This document shows, piece after piece, positions 1-8,480 of a stretch of DNA of 19,478 bases. This stretch comes from Planctomycetota bacterium (GTDB lineage Bacteria; Planctomycetota; Planctomycetia; Isosphaerales; Isosphaeraceae): assembly GCA_021777685.1 (NCBI GenBank), contig JAJYDH010000050.1, positions 1 through 19,478 on the forward strand. The letters are read 5' to 3'. The notes beneath the pieces are model-generated. The model was not told the origin of the DNA, searched no databases, and saw only the letters and a list, made by a program, of their open reading frames with translations. How positions within the stretch are numbered: position 1 is the first letter of the stretch; the number at the start of each line of letters is the position of its first letter. A program made the translations under genes and the position numbers.

Positions 1-3000
1 TCGTCGAGCCCGTCGTTCCAGTCGCCCGTGCCGATCAGAGGGAGGCCATGCGCGCCCATCCGCTTGTTGAGAACGAGGTCGATCGCCTTCAAGGCGTGCC
101 GGTAGACGGTGTCCTCGCGCGACGAGCGGAGCGGGTCGAATCCCGCGCCGGCCTTGTTCGCGGGCAGGGGTGGGAACGGCAATTCGGATTCGAGGTGGGG
201 TGTGGATTCGTCGAGGAGCGAGTCGTCGCCGGTCGCCCCGACGTACTCGACCACCCCCCAGGCCAGCCAGAGCAGATTATCCGAGGCGTGGGTCCTCGCG
301 ACGAAGCCGGTCCGGCCGTCCTGGAGCCGGTGGAACCAGTGGACGACGTCCCCTTCGAGGAACTGCTGCGAGGCGTGCAGGAGGATCTGCTCGCGGGCGA
401 CGGCCGGGTCCATCCAGATCAGGTTGACCGAGTCCTGCAACTGGTCGCGGAACCCGAACGCGCCGCTCGACTGGTAGAACCCCCGCCGGGCCCAGATCCG
501 CTCGGCGAGGGCCTGGTACTTGAGCCAGTCGAGGTAGCGGTCGAACTCCGGGTTGGCGGTCTGGACGCGGAGGGTGTCCATCAGGGCCGTCCACCAGGCC
601 CGGGTTTCTTCGAGGCTCTCGATCGCGGCGGAGTGGCTGGCGAGCCGGCGGATGGCCGCCTCGGCCCGGGGCCGGTCGCCGGCCTGGCCGAGGACGAAGA
701 CGATCGTCCTCTCGCCCCGGGATGGGATCTGGAGGTCGACCAGGAACGCGGCGACCGGCCGGTCGTCTCTGCCTGCCTCTCCCCGAGGGAGAGGGGAGGC
801 AGACCTGCCGCCCGCGATCAGGCTCGGCCGGGCGACGTCCCTCGCCGGGCCGAAGAAGCGGCCACGAGAGGTCTCGACCCTCGCGGGCGGCTCGGACACG
901 GCGGCGAACGCGGGGCCGGTCCGATACGTGTTACGAGGGTTGGTGAAGAAGAGGGCACGCAGGGCCTCGTCGCGGCCCATCTCCAGCGGCCCGGCGTGCT
1001 CGGGCTGGGCGGCCAGGACGATCTGGAAGTACGACGCGAGGTGCAGCCGACGCGGCCGGTCGGCGTGGTTCCGGACCGTCAGCAGGTAGACGCCGCACGG
1101 CTCGTCGGGCGGGACGAAGACGGTCAGCTCGGTCGAGATCGAGCCCTTGCTCATCCGAAAGATGGCCGTGCCGTCGACGCCGAAATCGGACTCGACCTCG
1201 GCCTCGGGGTCGTTGAGCGGGTGATAGGTCGGAGAGAACCACTCGCCGGAGGCGGGATCGTGGAGGAAGAACGCCTCGGACGGCACTTCCTTCGTGACGG
1301 TGTCCGGCCAGTCGGGCGTGATCCGGTTCTGCTGCGAGTTGACGCTCGCCGAGGAGTGCAGGCCCCGGTTCGTCACCATCACGGTATGCCCCAGCGCGTT
1401 CGACATCGCGTGGTCATACGGCCGAGGAGTGAACGGCGTGAGGACCCGGATCGCCCGGCCGTCGTCGGAGAACTCGGAGTAGGGCTGAGGCGTGCCGGGA
1501 GGGATCTCGCCGTGCCCGATCGAATGGACCACCTTGCGGCGACGGTCCGGCGGATGGCCCTTCGCGCCGGGGATCTGCAAGTGGCGGGCGATCATCTCGA
1601 TTGCTCGGGCCTTGTCGCCGACCAGGCCGATCACGAGGCGGACCTTGGCCGAGCCTCGTGCCGGGACATTCAAGGGCAGGAGCAGGGCGCCGATGGGATC
1701 GAAAGTCGGGTGGGCGTCGGTGTCCTGGTGCGCGGAGAAAGCGAGGGTTTCGAGGACGCGAGGGCTCCAGAGGCTCCGGGCCCGGCCGATGAAATCCATC
1801 CGCGAGGTGAGGAAGCCTTCGGGCCTGACATCGGCGGCCAGGACGCCCATCGCCTTCGCGTGATGATCCCAGGCGAGCACGGCGTGGAGGCCGGCGGCAT
1901 ACTCCATCTCGGCGAAAAGGCGGTTGTACTGGGTGTGGCCCCGGTCGGCCTCGGGCCTGTTGAGGACCCACTCCAGGTAGGGCACGACCTTGACGACTCG
2001 GGGCGAGTCGGACGGGTTCTCGACCGTGATCTCCCAGATTTCCGCCGGGTCCCGGCCCGCCGGGCGGATCTCGACCGAGGTCTTCAGCCCGTGCCCCTCC
2101 GAGCCGACCCGCAGACGTCCCTCGGAATGCCCGAGCCGGGCGGCCGGCCCCCGGCCCTCGGGGTAGTTGCCGACGACCGGCCAGGCGAGCCGGCCGCCCG
2201 AGTCGTCGACCAGGAACAGCGCCCGGCCGGCCGGGTCGAGGAGGTCATAAGACCGGCGGGTGACGTCGTAGCCCCGCGTCTGGGATCGGACCTCGCCGGT
2301 CGAGAGGAGCGTGATCTCGTAATCAGGGTTGGCGACCGACCACGACGCCGGCCCGTGCGACCCGGCGCGCCCCTTGATCCATCGGAGCGAGGCGAAAAAG
2401 GCCGTGCTCGCGACCGCCGCGCCCGCGATCCAGAGCAATTGCTCGGGGAGCGGCAGGGCGAAGGCCCGGGCGATCACGCCGGGGCCGGCCTGGGCCCTGA
2501 TGGCCTGCGCCCCGTTCCAGGCGACGTCCCAATCGTTCCCCCGGGGGATGTAGAACGGGATCAGCAGCGGGGCCCAGGTGGTGAACCGCTTGACCGCCTC
2601 GGGAATGCAGCGGGCGGTCGAGGCCGGCGCGACGAACCGCGAGAGCCGGGCGTCGAGCCTGTCCATCCCCAGGAAGCTCAGGTTCACGAGGGTCGCCACC
2701 CGCAGTCCCATGTGGTCGAGCCAGATGAGGACGCGGATCAGGTCGTAGGCCACCAGCAGGATGAAGACGTGCAGGCTCCAGGCGCGGAAGGCTCCGGGGC
2801 TCTGGGTCAGGTCGTGGTAGATCGCCAGGCCGGTCCGGATCGCGCCGTCCTGGTTGTACCAGGTCGGGTCGCCCATCGGCCGGAGGAACGACTTGATGAT
2901 CGGCGACATCCAGAGGCCCCAGCGGAACACGAAGATCATGTTCTGCGTCAGGCCGAGCATCCCGTCCCGGGTGAACAGCCCCTTGATCGGCGCGGCTTCC

Positions 3001-5210
3001 CTCTGGAAGAAGGCCGCCATGAACTTCGCGTTGATCGCGAACAGCCAGGCCGGGACCGCCCATTCGATCACCCCCGCCAGCGCCTCGTTGAACAGCAACT
3101 TGACGCCGCCGGACTGCGTCCCCAGGTGGAGCAGGCCCCAGTTGCTCAAAAGCGGCCGGATGTCCACGGGCTCGGAGTAAGCGTTGACGCCGAGATACTT
3201 GTGGAACTTGTCCACGATCACTTCGATCTGGGCCGCGTCGAAGTAGAACCCCAACGCCGCGCCGATGAAGCCGCCGAGCAGCCCCTGGACCAGGTAGACC
3301 CGCCACGACAGCACCCGCCCGCGTCCCCTCGACGCCTCGAAGATGTCCCCGAGCGCGTTGATCCCGGCGAACGCCACCGCGCCGATGGCGAAGCCGAACC
3401 CGGCGCGACCCGGGATCGTCCATCCGCCGATCGTCAGGGCGATGCCCAACCCTAACCCCAGACCGACCACGGCCCCCCGGCCGTAGAGCAGCGGGCTCCG
3501 ATAGGCCCTGAACACCCGCCGGTAGAATCCCGTGCTGCCGTCGAAGGTCTCGAAGATCGTCTTCACCAGCGGGAACGACACCGCCCCGAACAGGACGGAG
3601 ATCACCACCGGAGCCCGCTCGGCCGCCGCCCAGACGCCCGGGATCGACCCCAGGGCCCCCAGGCCGTACAGGATCGCCATGAACGTCCCGCTGTAGATCA
3701 TCCCCTTCTTGATGCCGAGGAGCGGGTGGTTGAAGGCGGACGACCTCGAAGGGGCCGAGCCCTGGACCGCGTCGAGCAACAGGCCGGTGACGAGGTAGAC
3801 CTCGCCCCAGAGCCCGGCCTGCGACAGGGCGGTCGTCGCCACCGCGACGGCCAGCCGCCCCCAGGGGCCGAAGCCCGCCGCCCACTCGCCCGAGCCGAGA
3901 TCGGCGATGGGCGGCCCCGCGATCGCCAAGGCGGCCACGACCAGCAACGCCAGGTGGCCCCAGATCGAGGTCAGCCACTTGCGTCTGGTCGCAAGGCCGA
4001 GCCCGTTGGCGACGACCTCGTTGAACGCGAACAGGACGAGGAGCCTGCCCAGGAATTCCCGGGCCTCGGGCCAATCGCCGGGGGCGAGCCCGCCCAGGCT
4101 GCCGACCATCCCCGACGCCGACAGCATGACCAGCATGCCGACCGCATACGGCGTCCCCACGATCAGGCCCGCGACCACGGCCCCCGGATGCCGGCCCGTG
4201 ACGGCCAGCCGGTTCGCGACGACCGCGACGTAGACGAAGGCCGCGACCGCCGCGACGAACTGGCTCAGTTGCAGGACCTCGGACCAGTCGCTCGGGGCCT
4301 GCGAGATCGCCATCGGGCTGGCCGAGGCCGCGAGCACGCCGACGGCGAGCGTGTCCTGGAAGACATCACCCGGGGTGACGTACCGGTCGGTGAGCCCGGT
4401 CTTCCACCACTTCAGGAGCGACGCGCCGGCGATCGCGAAGCCCAGCGAGTACCAGCCCGGCCCCTCGGGGCCCCAACCACCCGCCTCGAAGATCCAGAAC
4501 GCCAGGAGGGCGGCCAGGACCGACCCCACTCCCTGGACGACGTCGCGCCTCAGGCCCACCGCCTCCCGGCCCTCCCCCGAGCCGACCGCACGGAGGCCCA
4601 GCGCCGTGAGAAGGGCCGCCAGCCCGGCGACGACCAGGACCCCGGCGAACTTGCCGAGCGGCGAGTCGGCCAGTTTCCGCGTCCAGGGGATCTTGGCGAA
4701 CCGGACGTCGAGCCAGAGCGTGCCCGTCGCCGGCGAATCGCCGACCTGACCGACCGAGACGACGACCTCGTTGACCGACCCGATCCGCGACCACTCGATC
4801 GGATGCTCGGAGCGGGACCACTCGGGGCGCGGGCCGAGCGGGATTCTCTGGGTGCCCGACGTCCCCTTGATCTCCAGGGCCGCGTCGCCCCGGCCGGTCC
4901 CGTCCCCCTTGACGGCCAGCTCGGCCACGTCGACGTGCTCGGGGTCGAGCCCGCCCGGGAACGCCCTGGTCCAGACGCCGGCCGCCGAGCCCTTCGGGAG
5001 GGTGTAGTCGAGCTTCAGGACACGCTCGCCGACGGCCGGATCGGCCACGCGGTCGACCGTGGCCTGACCATCCTTGACGTTGAAGACGCCCGACTGGCCC
5101 GCGTCGGAGAGCCGGACGGCCGGCGAATCGGCCCGGACCTGGGCCTGGAGCAGCGCGATCGCCAGGGCCGCGAGGGCCGACGCCCGAAGGTGGGTGAGCC
5201 TCGATCTCAT
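1..5210 (-). CDS. Membrane-anchored GH94/GT36-type glycoside phosphorylase-like protein (C-terminus cut by window edge)
   Basis: About 1,736 codons are visible and the end is missing. The ATG at 5210 follows an AGGGA ribosome site. Residues 1-28 look like a signal peptide (MRSRLTHLRASALAALAIA...). Residues ~29-165 form a soluble extracytoplasmic domain. Residues ~170-945 are a long multi-pass membrane region. After FFASLRWIKG (~938) come two tandem beta-sandwich modules of the GT36/GH94 type: ~955-1220, with YLEWVLNRPE and DFIGRARSLWSPRVLE, and ~1250-1510. The (alpha/alpha)6 barrel then begins, and GTGDWNDGLD at ~1727-1736 is the GH94 motif carrying the general-acid Asp. GH94 enzymes phosphorolyse or transfer beta-glucosides. 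Tandem sandwich modules also occur in cyclic beta-1,2-glucan synthases, but I see no GT84 domain, and the membrane region takes its place. Substrate unknown. A palindromic repeat is inserted in frame near residue 1,473. The frame was checked at several places and holds. Confidence 0.85.
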   Translation of the reverse strand, partial: MRSRLTHLRASALAALAIALLQAQVRADSPAVRLSDAGQSGVFNVKDGQATVDRVADPAVGERVLKLDYTLPKGSAAGVWTRAFPGGLDPEHVDVAELAVKGDGTGRGDAALEIKGTSGTQRIPLGPRPEWSRSEHPIEWSRIGSVNEVVVSVGQVGDSPATGTLWLDVRFAKIPWTRKLADSPLGKFAGVLVVAGLAALLTALGLRAVGSGEGREAVGLRRDVVQGVGSVLAALLAFWIFEAGGWGPEGPGWYSLGFAIAGASLLKWWKTGLTDRYVTPGDVFQDTLAVGVLAASASPMAISQAPSDWSEVLQLSQFVAAVAAFVYVAVVANRLAVTGRHPGAVVAGLIVGTPYAVGMLVMLSASGMVGSLGGLAPGDWPEAREFLGRLLVLFAFNEVVANGLGLATRRKWLTSIWGHLALLVVAALAIAGPPIADLGSGEWAAGFGPWGRLAVAVATTALSQAGLWGEVYLVTGLLLDAVQGSAPSRSSAFNHPLLGIKKGMIYSGTFMAILYGLGALGSIPGVWAAAERAPVVISVLFGAVSFPLVKTIFETFDGSTGFYRRVFRAYRSPLLYGRGAVVGLGLGLGIALTIGGWTIPGRAGFGFAIGAVAFAGINALGDIFEASRGRGRVLSWRVYLVQGLLGGFIGAALGFYFDAAQIEVIVDKFHKYLGVNAYSEPVDIRPLLSNWGLLHLGTQSGGVKLLFNEALAGVIEWAVPAWLFAINAKFMAAFFQREAAPIKGLFTRDGMLGLTQNMIFVFRWGLWMSPIIKSFLRPMGDPTWYNQDGAIRTGLAIYHDLTQSPGAFRAWSLHVFILLVAYDLIRVLIWLDHMGLRVATLVNLSFLGMDRLDARLSRFVAPASTARCIPEAVKRFTTWAPLLIPFYIPRGNDWDVAWNGAQAIRAQAGPGVIARAFALPLPEQLLWIAGAAVASTAFFASLRWIKGRAGSHGPASWSVANPDYEITLLSTGEVRSQTRGYDVTRRSYDLLDPAGRALFLVDDSGGRLAWPVVGNYPEGRGPAARLGHSEGRLRVGSEGHGLKTSVEIRPAGRDPAEIWEITVENPSDSPRVVKVVPYLEWVLNRPEADRGHTQYNRLFAEMEYAAGLHAVLAWDHHAKAMGVLAADVRPEGFLTSRMDFIGRARSLWSPRVLETLAFSAHQDTDAHPTFDPIGALLLPLNVPARGSAKVRLVIGLVGDKARAIEMIARHLQIPGAKGHPPDRRRKVVHSIGHGEIPPGTPQPYSEFSDDGRAIRVLTPFTPRPYDHAMSNALGHTVMVTNRGLHSSASVNSQQNRITPDWPDTVTKEVPSEAFFLHDPASGEWFSPTYHPLNDPEAEVESDFGVDGTAIFRMSKGSISTELTVFVPPDEPCGVYLLTVRNHADRPRRLHLASYFQIVLAAQPEHAGPLEMGRDEALRALFFTNPRNTYRTGPAFAAVSEPPARVETSRGRFFGPARDVARPSLIAGGRSASPLPRGEAGRDDRPVAAFLVDLQIPSRGERTIVFVLGQAGDRPRAEAAIRRLASHSAAIESLEETRAWWTALMDTLRVQTANPEFDRYLDWLKYQALAERIWARRGFYQSSGAFGFRDQLQDSVNLIWMDPAVAREQILLHASQQFLEGDVVHWFHRLQDGRTGFVARTHASDNLLWLAWGVVEYVGATGDDSLLDESTPHLESELPFPPLPANKAGAGFDPLRSSREDTVYRHALKAIDLVLNKRMGAHGLPLIGTGDWNDGLD
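768..803. repeat. Palindromic repeat inside the GH94 gene
   Basis: The core dyad is CCTCTCCC - CGA - GGGAGAGG (776-794), an 8 bp perfect stem with a 3-base loop, followed by a second partly complementary stretch to about 802. In the reading frame it encodes ASPLPRGE-like residues between FFGPARDV...LIAG and the conserved VAAFLVDLQIP strand. That is where GH94 relatives normally have a loop. I know similar CCCTCTCC(C)...GGGAGAGGG palindromes as dispersed repeats in planctomycete intergenic DNA. That this one is an inserted copy is an inference. Confidence 0.55.
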
Positions 5211-5502
5211 GAGTCGTTCCCTGACCAAGCTCGTACCCTCCCTCGCCGGTCGAGAGTGCCGCCGCCTCCCCGGTCTCGGGAAGGTCGTCCGGCGATCGGC
5301 GTCGAAAGTCTCCGGGAGCGAGCGATTCTAGCCCGTCGCGGGGGCCCTCGCCACCACCAGCCGGGGGCTCCCAGGCTCATTCGACAGGTTCCCTGGCGAT
5401 TTTCCCGGAATCTCCCAAAAACACGAATAAATCCCCTGGCTTCGTTATGAATATAAAGGACGAGGCCGAGATCCCGCCCCGCCCGCACCGAGGACCGCCC
5501 CC
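5211..5502. other. Divergent intergenic region with an AT-rich island
   Basis: About 290 bases separate the divergently transcribed GH94 gene and the gene at 5503. The left part is GC-rich. The stretch 5398-5460 is strikingly AT-rich for this window: it has CCCAAAAACACGAATAAAT at 5414-5432 and TATGAATATAAAGGA at 5446-5460. It lies just upstream of the 5503 gene and probably holds its promoter, with TATAAA at 5452-5457 as a possible -10, but no convincing -35 was found. No ORF with recognisable protein features was seen here. Confidence 0.4.
5318..5353 (-). promoter_or_regulatory. Candidate promoter of the GH94 gene
   Basis: On the minus strand, TAGAAT (5330-5325) matches the -10 consensus at five of six positions. 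TGGCGA (5353-5348) lies 17 bp upstream as a weak -35. This would give a leader of roughly 108 bases before the ATG at 5210. It is a pattern match only; planctomycete promoters are poorly defined. Confidence 0.35.
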
Positions 5503-6210
5503 ATGCCCGCCAGCGAAGCCCAGATCCTCGCGAATCGCCGGAATGCCCAGCTCTCCACCGGTCCCAAGACCTCCGAGGGCAAGGAACGATCGAGGGCCAA
5601 CGCGCTCAAGCATGGCCTGACCGGCGAGGGGGTCGTCCTGCCGAACGAGGACGCCGCCGAGGTCGAGCGGATGTTCGAGGGCTTCGAGGCCGACTTCCGC
5701 CCCTCCGACGAGATGGGCCGGTTGCTCGTCCGGCGGATGGCGACCTGCGTCGTGAGGATGGACCGCGCCGTCCTCCAGGAGGCCGCCGCGCTCCGGAAGC
5801 GGATGCTCGCCGCGATGGCCGAGGCCGAGGCGAACGGCGAAGACCCCGACGAGGCGGCCAACCTCGCCATGTTCGACCCCTCGAAGGAGGCCACCCTCGC
5901 CCGCAAGTACGAGGCCGCCTCCGAGCGGGGCTTCTACCGAGCCCTCAAGGAGTTCCGCCAGCACCAGCGATCGGCCGAGGCCCCCTGCCCCGCCGGGACC
6001 GAGGCCGCCGCGGCCCGGAAGTCGATCGAGCAACTGGCTTCGTTTTTCCCCGCCGTGAACCTGCCCCCGACCCCGGCCAGGACGCCGGCGACTCCGCCGA
6101 AACCGGCCCCGAAACCGGTCGCGGCGGCTCCCAAGACTGTCTTCCCGGCCTGGAATCCGGCCTTCTCCGGCCCGGTGGACGTGCCGATCACCATCGGCCT
6201 GGCCCGCTGA
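5503..6210 (+). CDS. Planctomycete protein of unknown function with the STGPKT/NALKHGL N-terminal motif
   Basis: 235 residues; the ATG is preceded by GAGGA with 8-base spacing. Residues 6-40 carry the signature of a widespread soil-bacterial and planctomycete family: ILANRRNAQLSTGPKT (~8-23), then GK, then ANALKHGLTG (~32-41). The Gly/Lys/Arg/Asn-rich N-terminus with NAxKHGL resembles short nucleic-acid-binding modules, but that is only a resemblance. The middle (~50-170) is alpha-helical and charged (EVERMFEGFEADFRPSDEMG; LARKYEAASERGFYRALKEF). The tail (~185-235) is rich in Pro and Ala, as in flexible linkers. No signal peptide, membrane segment or catalytic motif is visible. Function unknown; such genes often occur in multiple copies per genome. 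It stands alone, divergent from the GH94 gene. Confidence 0.8.
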   Translation: MPASEAQILANRRNAQLSTGPKTSEGKERSRANALKHGLTGEGVVLPNEDAAEVERMFEGFEADFRPSDEMGRLLVRRMATCVVRMDRAVLQEAAALRKRMLAAMAEAEANGEDPDEAANLAMFDPSKEATLARKYEAASERGFYRALKEFRQHQRSAEAPCPAGTEAAAARKSIEQLASFFPAVNLPPTPARTPATPPKPAPKPVAAAPKTVFPAWNPAFSGPVDVPITIGLAR

Positions 6211-6391
6211 CCTCCAATCGGCCCGAAGATTCGATCGGGACTGGGGGCCGGAGGCGGCCTCCGAGGACCGGCACGCGCCCGGATCACACGGGGGCCCCGA
6301 AATGACCGGGCTCGCCTTCCGGCCCGGCCGCCCCGGGGCGTATCCTGGAGCGGCGCCGACCGGGCCCCGATCCGAGTCCCAGGGATTAGCC

Positions 6392-7327
6392 ATGCCGCTC
6401 GACCCCCAGGCCAGGGTTTACCTCGACAAGCTGGAGTCGCTCAAGCTCCCGGGATTCCACGAGATGGAGCCCGACGACGCCCGACGGCTGTTCAGGGCGA
6501 TGCGCGGCCTGGCCGGCAAGCCCGACCCGATCGGGTCGGTCGAGGATCGGGTCGTCCCCGGCCCGGTGCCGATCCCGATCCGTGCCTATCGGCCGCTCGA
6601 AGCACCTTCGGGACCCCTGCCGGCGCTGGTCTACTTCCACGGCGGCGGCTGGGTCCTCGGCGACATCGGGACGGTCGACAACCTCTGCCGGCGGCTGGCC
6701 AACGCCTCGGGGTGCGTCGTGGTCTCGGTCGACTACCGGCTCTCTCCCGAGAACAAGTTCCCGGTCCCGCTGGACGACTGCTACCAGGCCACCCGGCACG
6801 TCTCCGCCGAGGCCGAGTCGTTCGGGATCGACCGCGACCGGATCGCCGTCGGCGGCGACAGCGCGGGGGGGAACCTCGCGGCGGCCGTCGCCCTCAAGGC
6901 GCTGGGGTCGGGCGAGCTTCCGATCGCCTTCCAGCTCCTGATCTATCCCATCACCAATTTCTCATTCGGCACGCCCTCGTACTCGGAGAACGCCGAAGGG
7001 TATGGCCTGTCTCGCGAGATGATGAGATGGTACTGGGACCAATATCTCGCCGGGCCCCAGGACGGCTTCGACCCGCTGGCCTCGCCGCTCCGGGCCTCGG
7101 ACCTCTCGGGCCTGCCGCCGGCGCTGGTCATCACCGCCGGGTACGACGTCCTCCGCGACGAAGGGCAGGCTTACGCCCGGAAGCTCCGCGAGGCCGGCGT
7201 CTCGGTCGAGTTGGAGCATTACCCGGGGATGATCCACGGGTTCCTCCAGATGGCCGACAGCTTCGATGAGGGCAAGGCCGCGATCCGCCGGGCCGGGGAG
7301 GCCCTCCGATCCGCGCTGGGCGGGTGA
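6392..7327 (+). CDS. Alpha/beta hydrolase (hormone-sensitive-lipase type esterase)
   Basis: 311 residues. I prefer the ATG at 6392 (MPLDPQARVY) because AGGGA lies 6 bases upstream and this matches the usual family N-terminus. The in-frame ATG at 6302 would add 30 low-complexity residues unlike the family. The HSL (bacterial esterase family IV) motifs are all present. The oxyanion-hole HGGGW is at 83-87 and the nucleophile elbow GGDSAGG at 154-160, with Ser157. The catalytic acid is Asp252 in GYDVLRDEG and the base is His282 in MIHGF. Conserved SVDYRLSPE precedes the elbow. Such enzymes hydrolyse short-chain carboxylic esters in the cytoplasm; the substrate cannot be told from sequence. TATCCT at 6341-6346 is a possible -10 element. 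The carbonic anhydrase gene starts 78 bp downstream on the same strand. Confidence 0.93.
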   Translation: MPLDPQARVYLDKLESLKLPGFHEMEPDDARRLFRAMRGLAGKPDPIGSVEDRVVPGPVPIPIRAYRPLEAPSGPLPALVYFHGGGWVLGDIGTVDNLCRRLANASGCVVVSVDYRLSPENKFPVPLDDCYQATRHVSAEAESFGIDRDRIAVGGDSAGGNLAAAVALKALGSGELPIAFQLLIYPITNFSFGTPSYSENAEGYGLSREMMRWYWDQYLAGPQDGFDPLASPLRASDLSGLPPALVITAGYDVLRDEGQAYARKLREAGVSVELEHYPGMIHGFLQMADSFDEGKAAIRRAGEALRSALGG

Positions 7328-7405
7328 GGCTGGCCCTCGAATGTGATACGATCGGACATCCCGTCTTTCCGTTCAGGATAGCCCGATCGCGCGAGGACTT
7401 CGCTC

Positions 7406-8332
7406 ATGGACACGGTCGATTTCGTCTATCGGTTCGACCCCAGGAATCCGAGCCTCAAGGTCCCGCCCGACGACGCCGAGGCGGCCCGGAAGAACCTGGA
7501 GGACGGCAACCGGATGTTCTCGCGGTGGATGTACAGTTGCCGGACGCACGACGTCACGAAGGGCAGTCCCCGGTACGTCGTCCAGTGCAACGGCCTGGAG
7601 GTGGGGATGGTCCGCAAGCAGGACGAGATGCCCAGGCAGGCCCCGTTCGCCGTGGTCGTCGGCTGCTCCGACGCGAGGGTCCCGACCGAGATGCTGTTCG
7701 GCCAGGGGTTCAACGACCTGTTCGTGATCCGGGTGGCCGGCAACGTGATGGGCGACGTCTGCATGGGCTCGATCGACTTCGCCCTCGCGGCCCTCAGCGA
7801 GAGCGTCAAGGTGGTCGTCATGCTCGGCCACAGCGGGTGCGGCGCCGTGACCGGGGCGGTCGACTCCTACCTCGAGCCGTTGAAGTTCTGGGCGAGGACG
7901 ACCACGCCGATGCTCCGGTCGATCCAGGAGCGGATCTTCGTCGCCGTCCGCGAGGCCGCCAACGGCCTCCAGGCCGTCTGGGGGGCCGACGCGGTGAACT
8001 CGCCCGGCTACCGGACGGCCCTGATCGAGGGGGCCGTCGCCCTGAACGCCGCGCAGGCGGCCTTCGACCTCCGGCAGGAGGTCGAGAAGGCGGCCAAGTG
8101 GGAGATCGAGGTCCTCTTCGGCGTCTTCAACCTGCACAATCACCAGGTCAGCATGCCGGTCGTCCCCGACGCCCCGGTCGCCGACGAGAACGTCCACCTC
8201 TCCTACGCCCCGACCAACCCCGAGGAGTTCAAGGCCCTGGCCGTCCAGATGGCCCAGTTCCTCAAGCCCCGCCATTTCGACGCCCATCACGCGGCCGACG
8301 GCTCGCTCGACAACGGCGAGGCCGTGGAGTGA
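7406..8332 (+). CDS. Beta-class carbonic anhydrase
   Basis: 308 residues; ATG with GAGGA 8 bases upstream. This zinc enzyme interconverts CO2 and bicarbonate. The family motifs are complete. CSDAR at 87-91 provides the zinc ligand Cys87 and the Asp89-Arg91 catalytic dyad, and HSGCGAV at 142-148 provides zinc ligands His142 and Cys145. NDLFVIRVAGN at ~103-113 is the usual core strand. No signal peptide, so probably cytoplasmic. It is longer than typical 200-230 residue enzymes: ~75 extra N-terminal residues, a longer insertion after residue 155 and a tail of ~40 residues after the NLHNHQVSMPV segment. TACGAT at 7347-7352 could be a -10. The gene converges on the Ehr-type operon, with only the inverted repeat between them. 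Confidence 0.94.
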   Translation: MDTVDFVYRFDPRNPSLKVPPDDAEAARKNLEDGNRMFSRWMYSCRTHDVTKGSPRYVVQCNGLEVGMVRKQDEMPRQAPFAVVVGCSDARVPTEMLFGQGFNDLFVIRVAGNVMGDVCMGSIDFALAALSESVKVVVMLGHSGCGAVTGAVDSYLEPLKFWARTTTPMLRSIQERIFVAVREAANGLQAVWGADAVNSPGYRTALIEGAVALNAAQAAFDLRQEVEKAAKWEIEVLFGVFNLHNHQVSMPVVPDAPVADENVHLSYAPTNPEEFKALAVQMAQFLKPRHFDAHHAADGSLDNGEAVE

Positions 8333-8344
8333 ATCGGGATCTGA

Positions 8345-8474
8345 CTCGTTCCCACGCTCCGCGTGGGAATGCCGTCCTGGACGCTCCCGCGTCCTCTGCC
8401 CGCAGGCGTGGTCGACGGCCGAAGACGACGCAGAGCGTCGAAGACGGCATTCCCACGCGGAGCGTGGGAACGAG
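8345..8474. repeat. 130 bp element with perfect 32 bp inverted arms; possible bidirectional terminator
   Basis: Bases 8345-8376 and 8443-8474 are exact reverse complements (32 of 32 by eye), separated by 66 bp. Each arm also contains its own small palindrome, CCCACGC-TCC-GCGTGGG. Partial complementarity continues inwards: GACGCTC near 8380 pairs with GAGCGTC near 8433. The element fills the gap between two convergent genes, ending 7 bp before the stop codon at 8481. Translated, it gives 'SHAPRGNAV'-type peptides that recur as spurious ORFs in planctomycete genomes, which suggests a dispersed repeat family. No T-run follows, so a terminator role is inferred from position and folding. Confidence 0.85.
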
Positions 8475-8480
8475 GTTGAT

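Noticed and set aside
48..3455. 1,135-codon open frame on the plus strand
   Set aside because: It lies antisense to the GH94 gene, is rich in Arg, Gly, Pro, Glu and Asp, and has no recognisable motif. Such long shadows are expected from very GC-rich third codon positions.
3726..5450. 574-codon open frame on the plus strand
   Set aside because: Antisense to the N-terminal and membrane part of the GH94 gene, with low-complexity charged composition and no family features. A shadow.
6211..6301. Possible intrinsic terminator (GGAGGCGGCCTCC palindrome) after the 5503 gene
   Set aside because: The stem is short and no T-run follows; GC-rich palindromes of this size arise by chance in this DNA.
6302..6391. 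Upstream ATG for the alpha/beta hydrolase
   Set aside because: The extra 30 residues are Gly/Pro/Arg-rich and non-conserved, a possible -10 lies inside them, and the ATG at 6392 has a better ribosome site.
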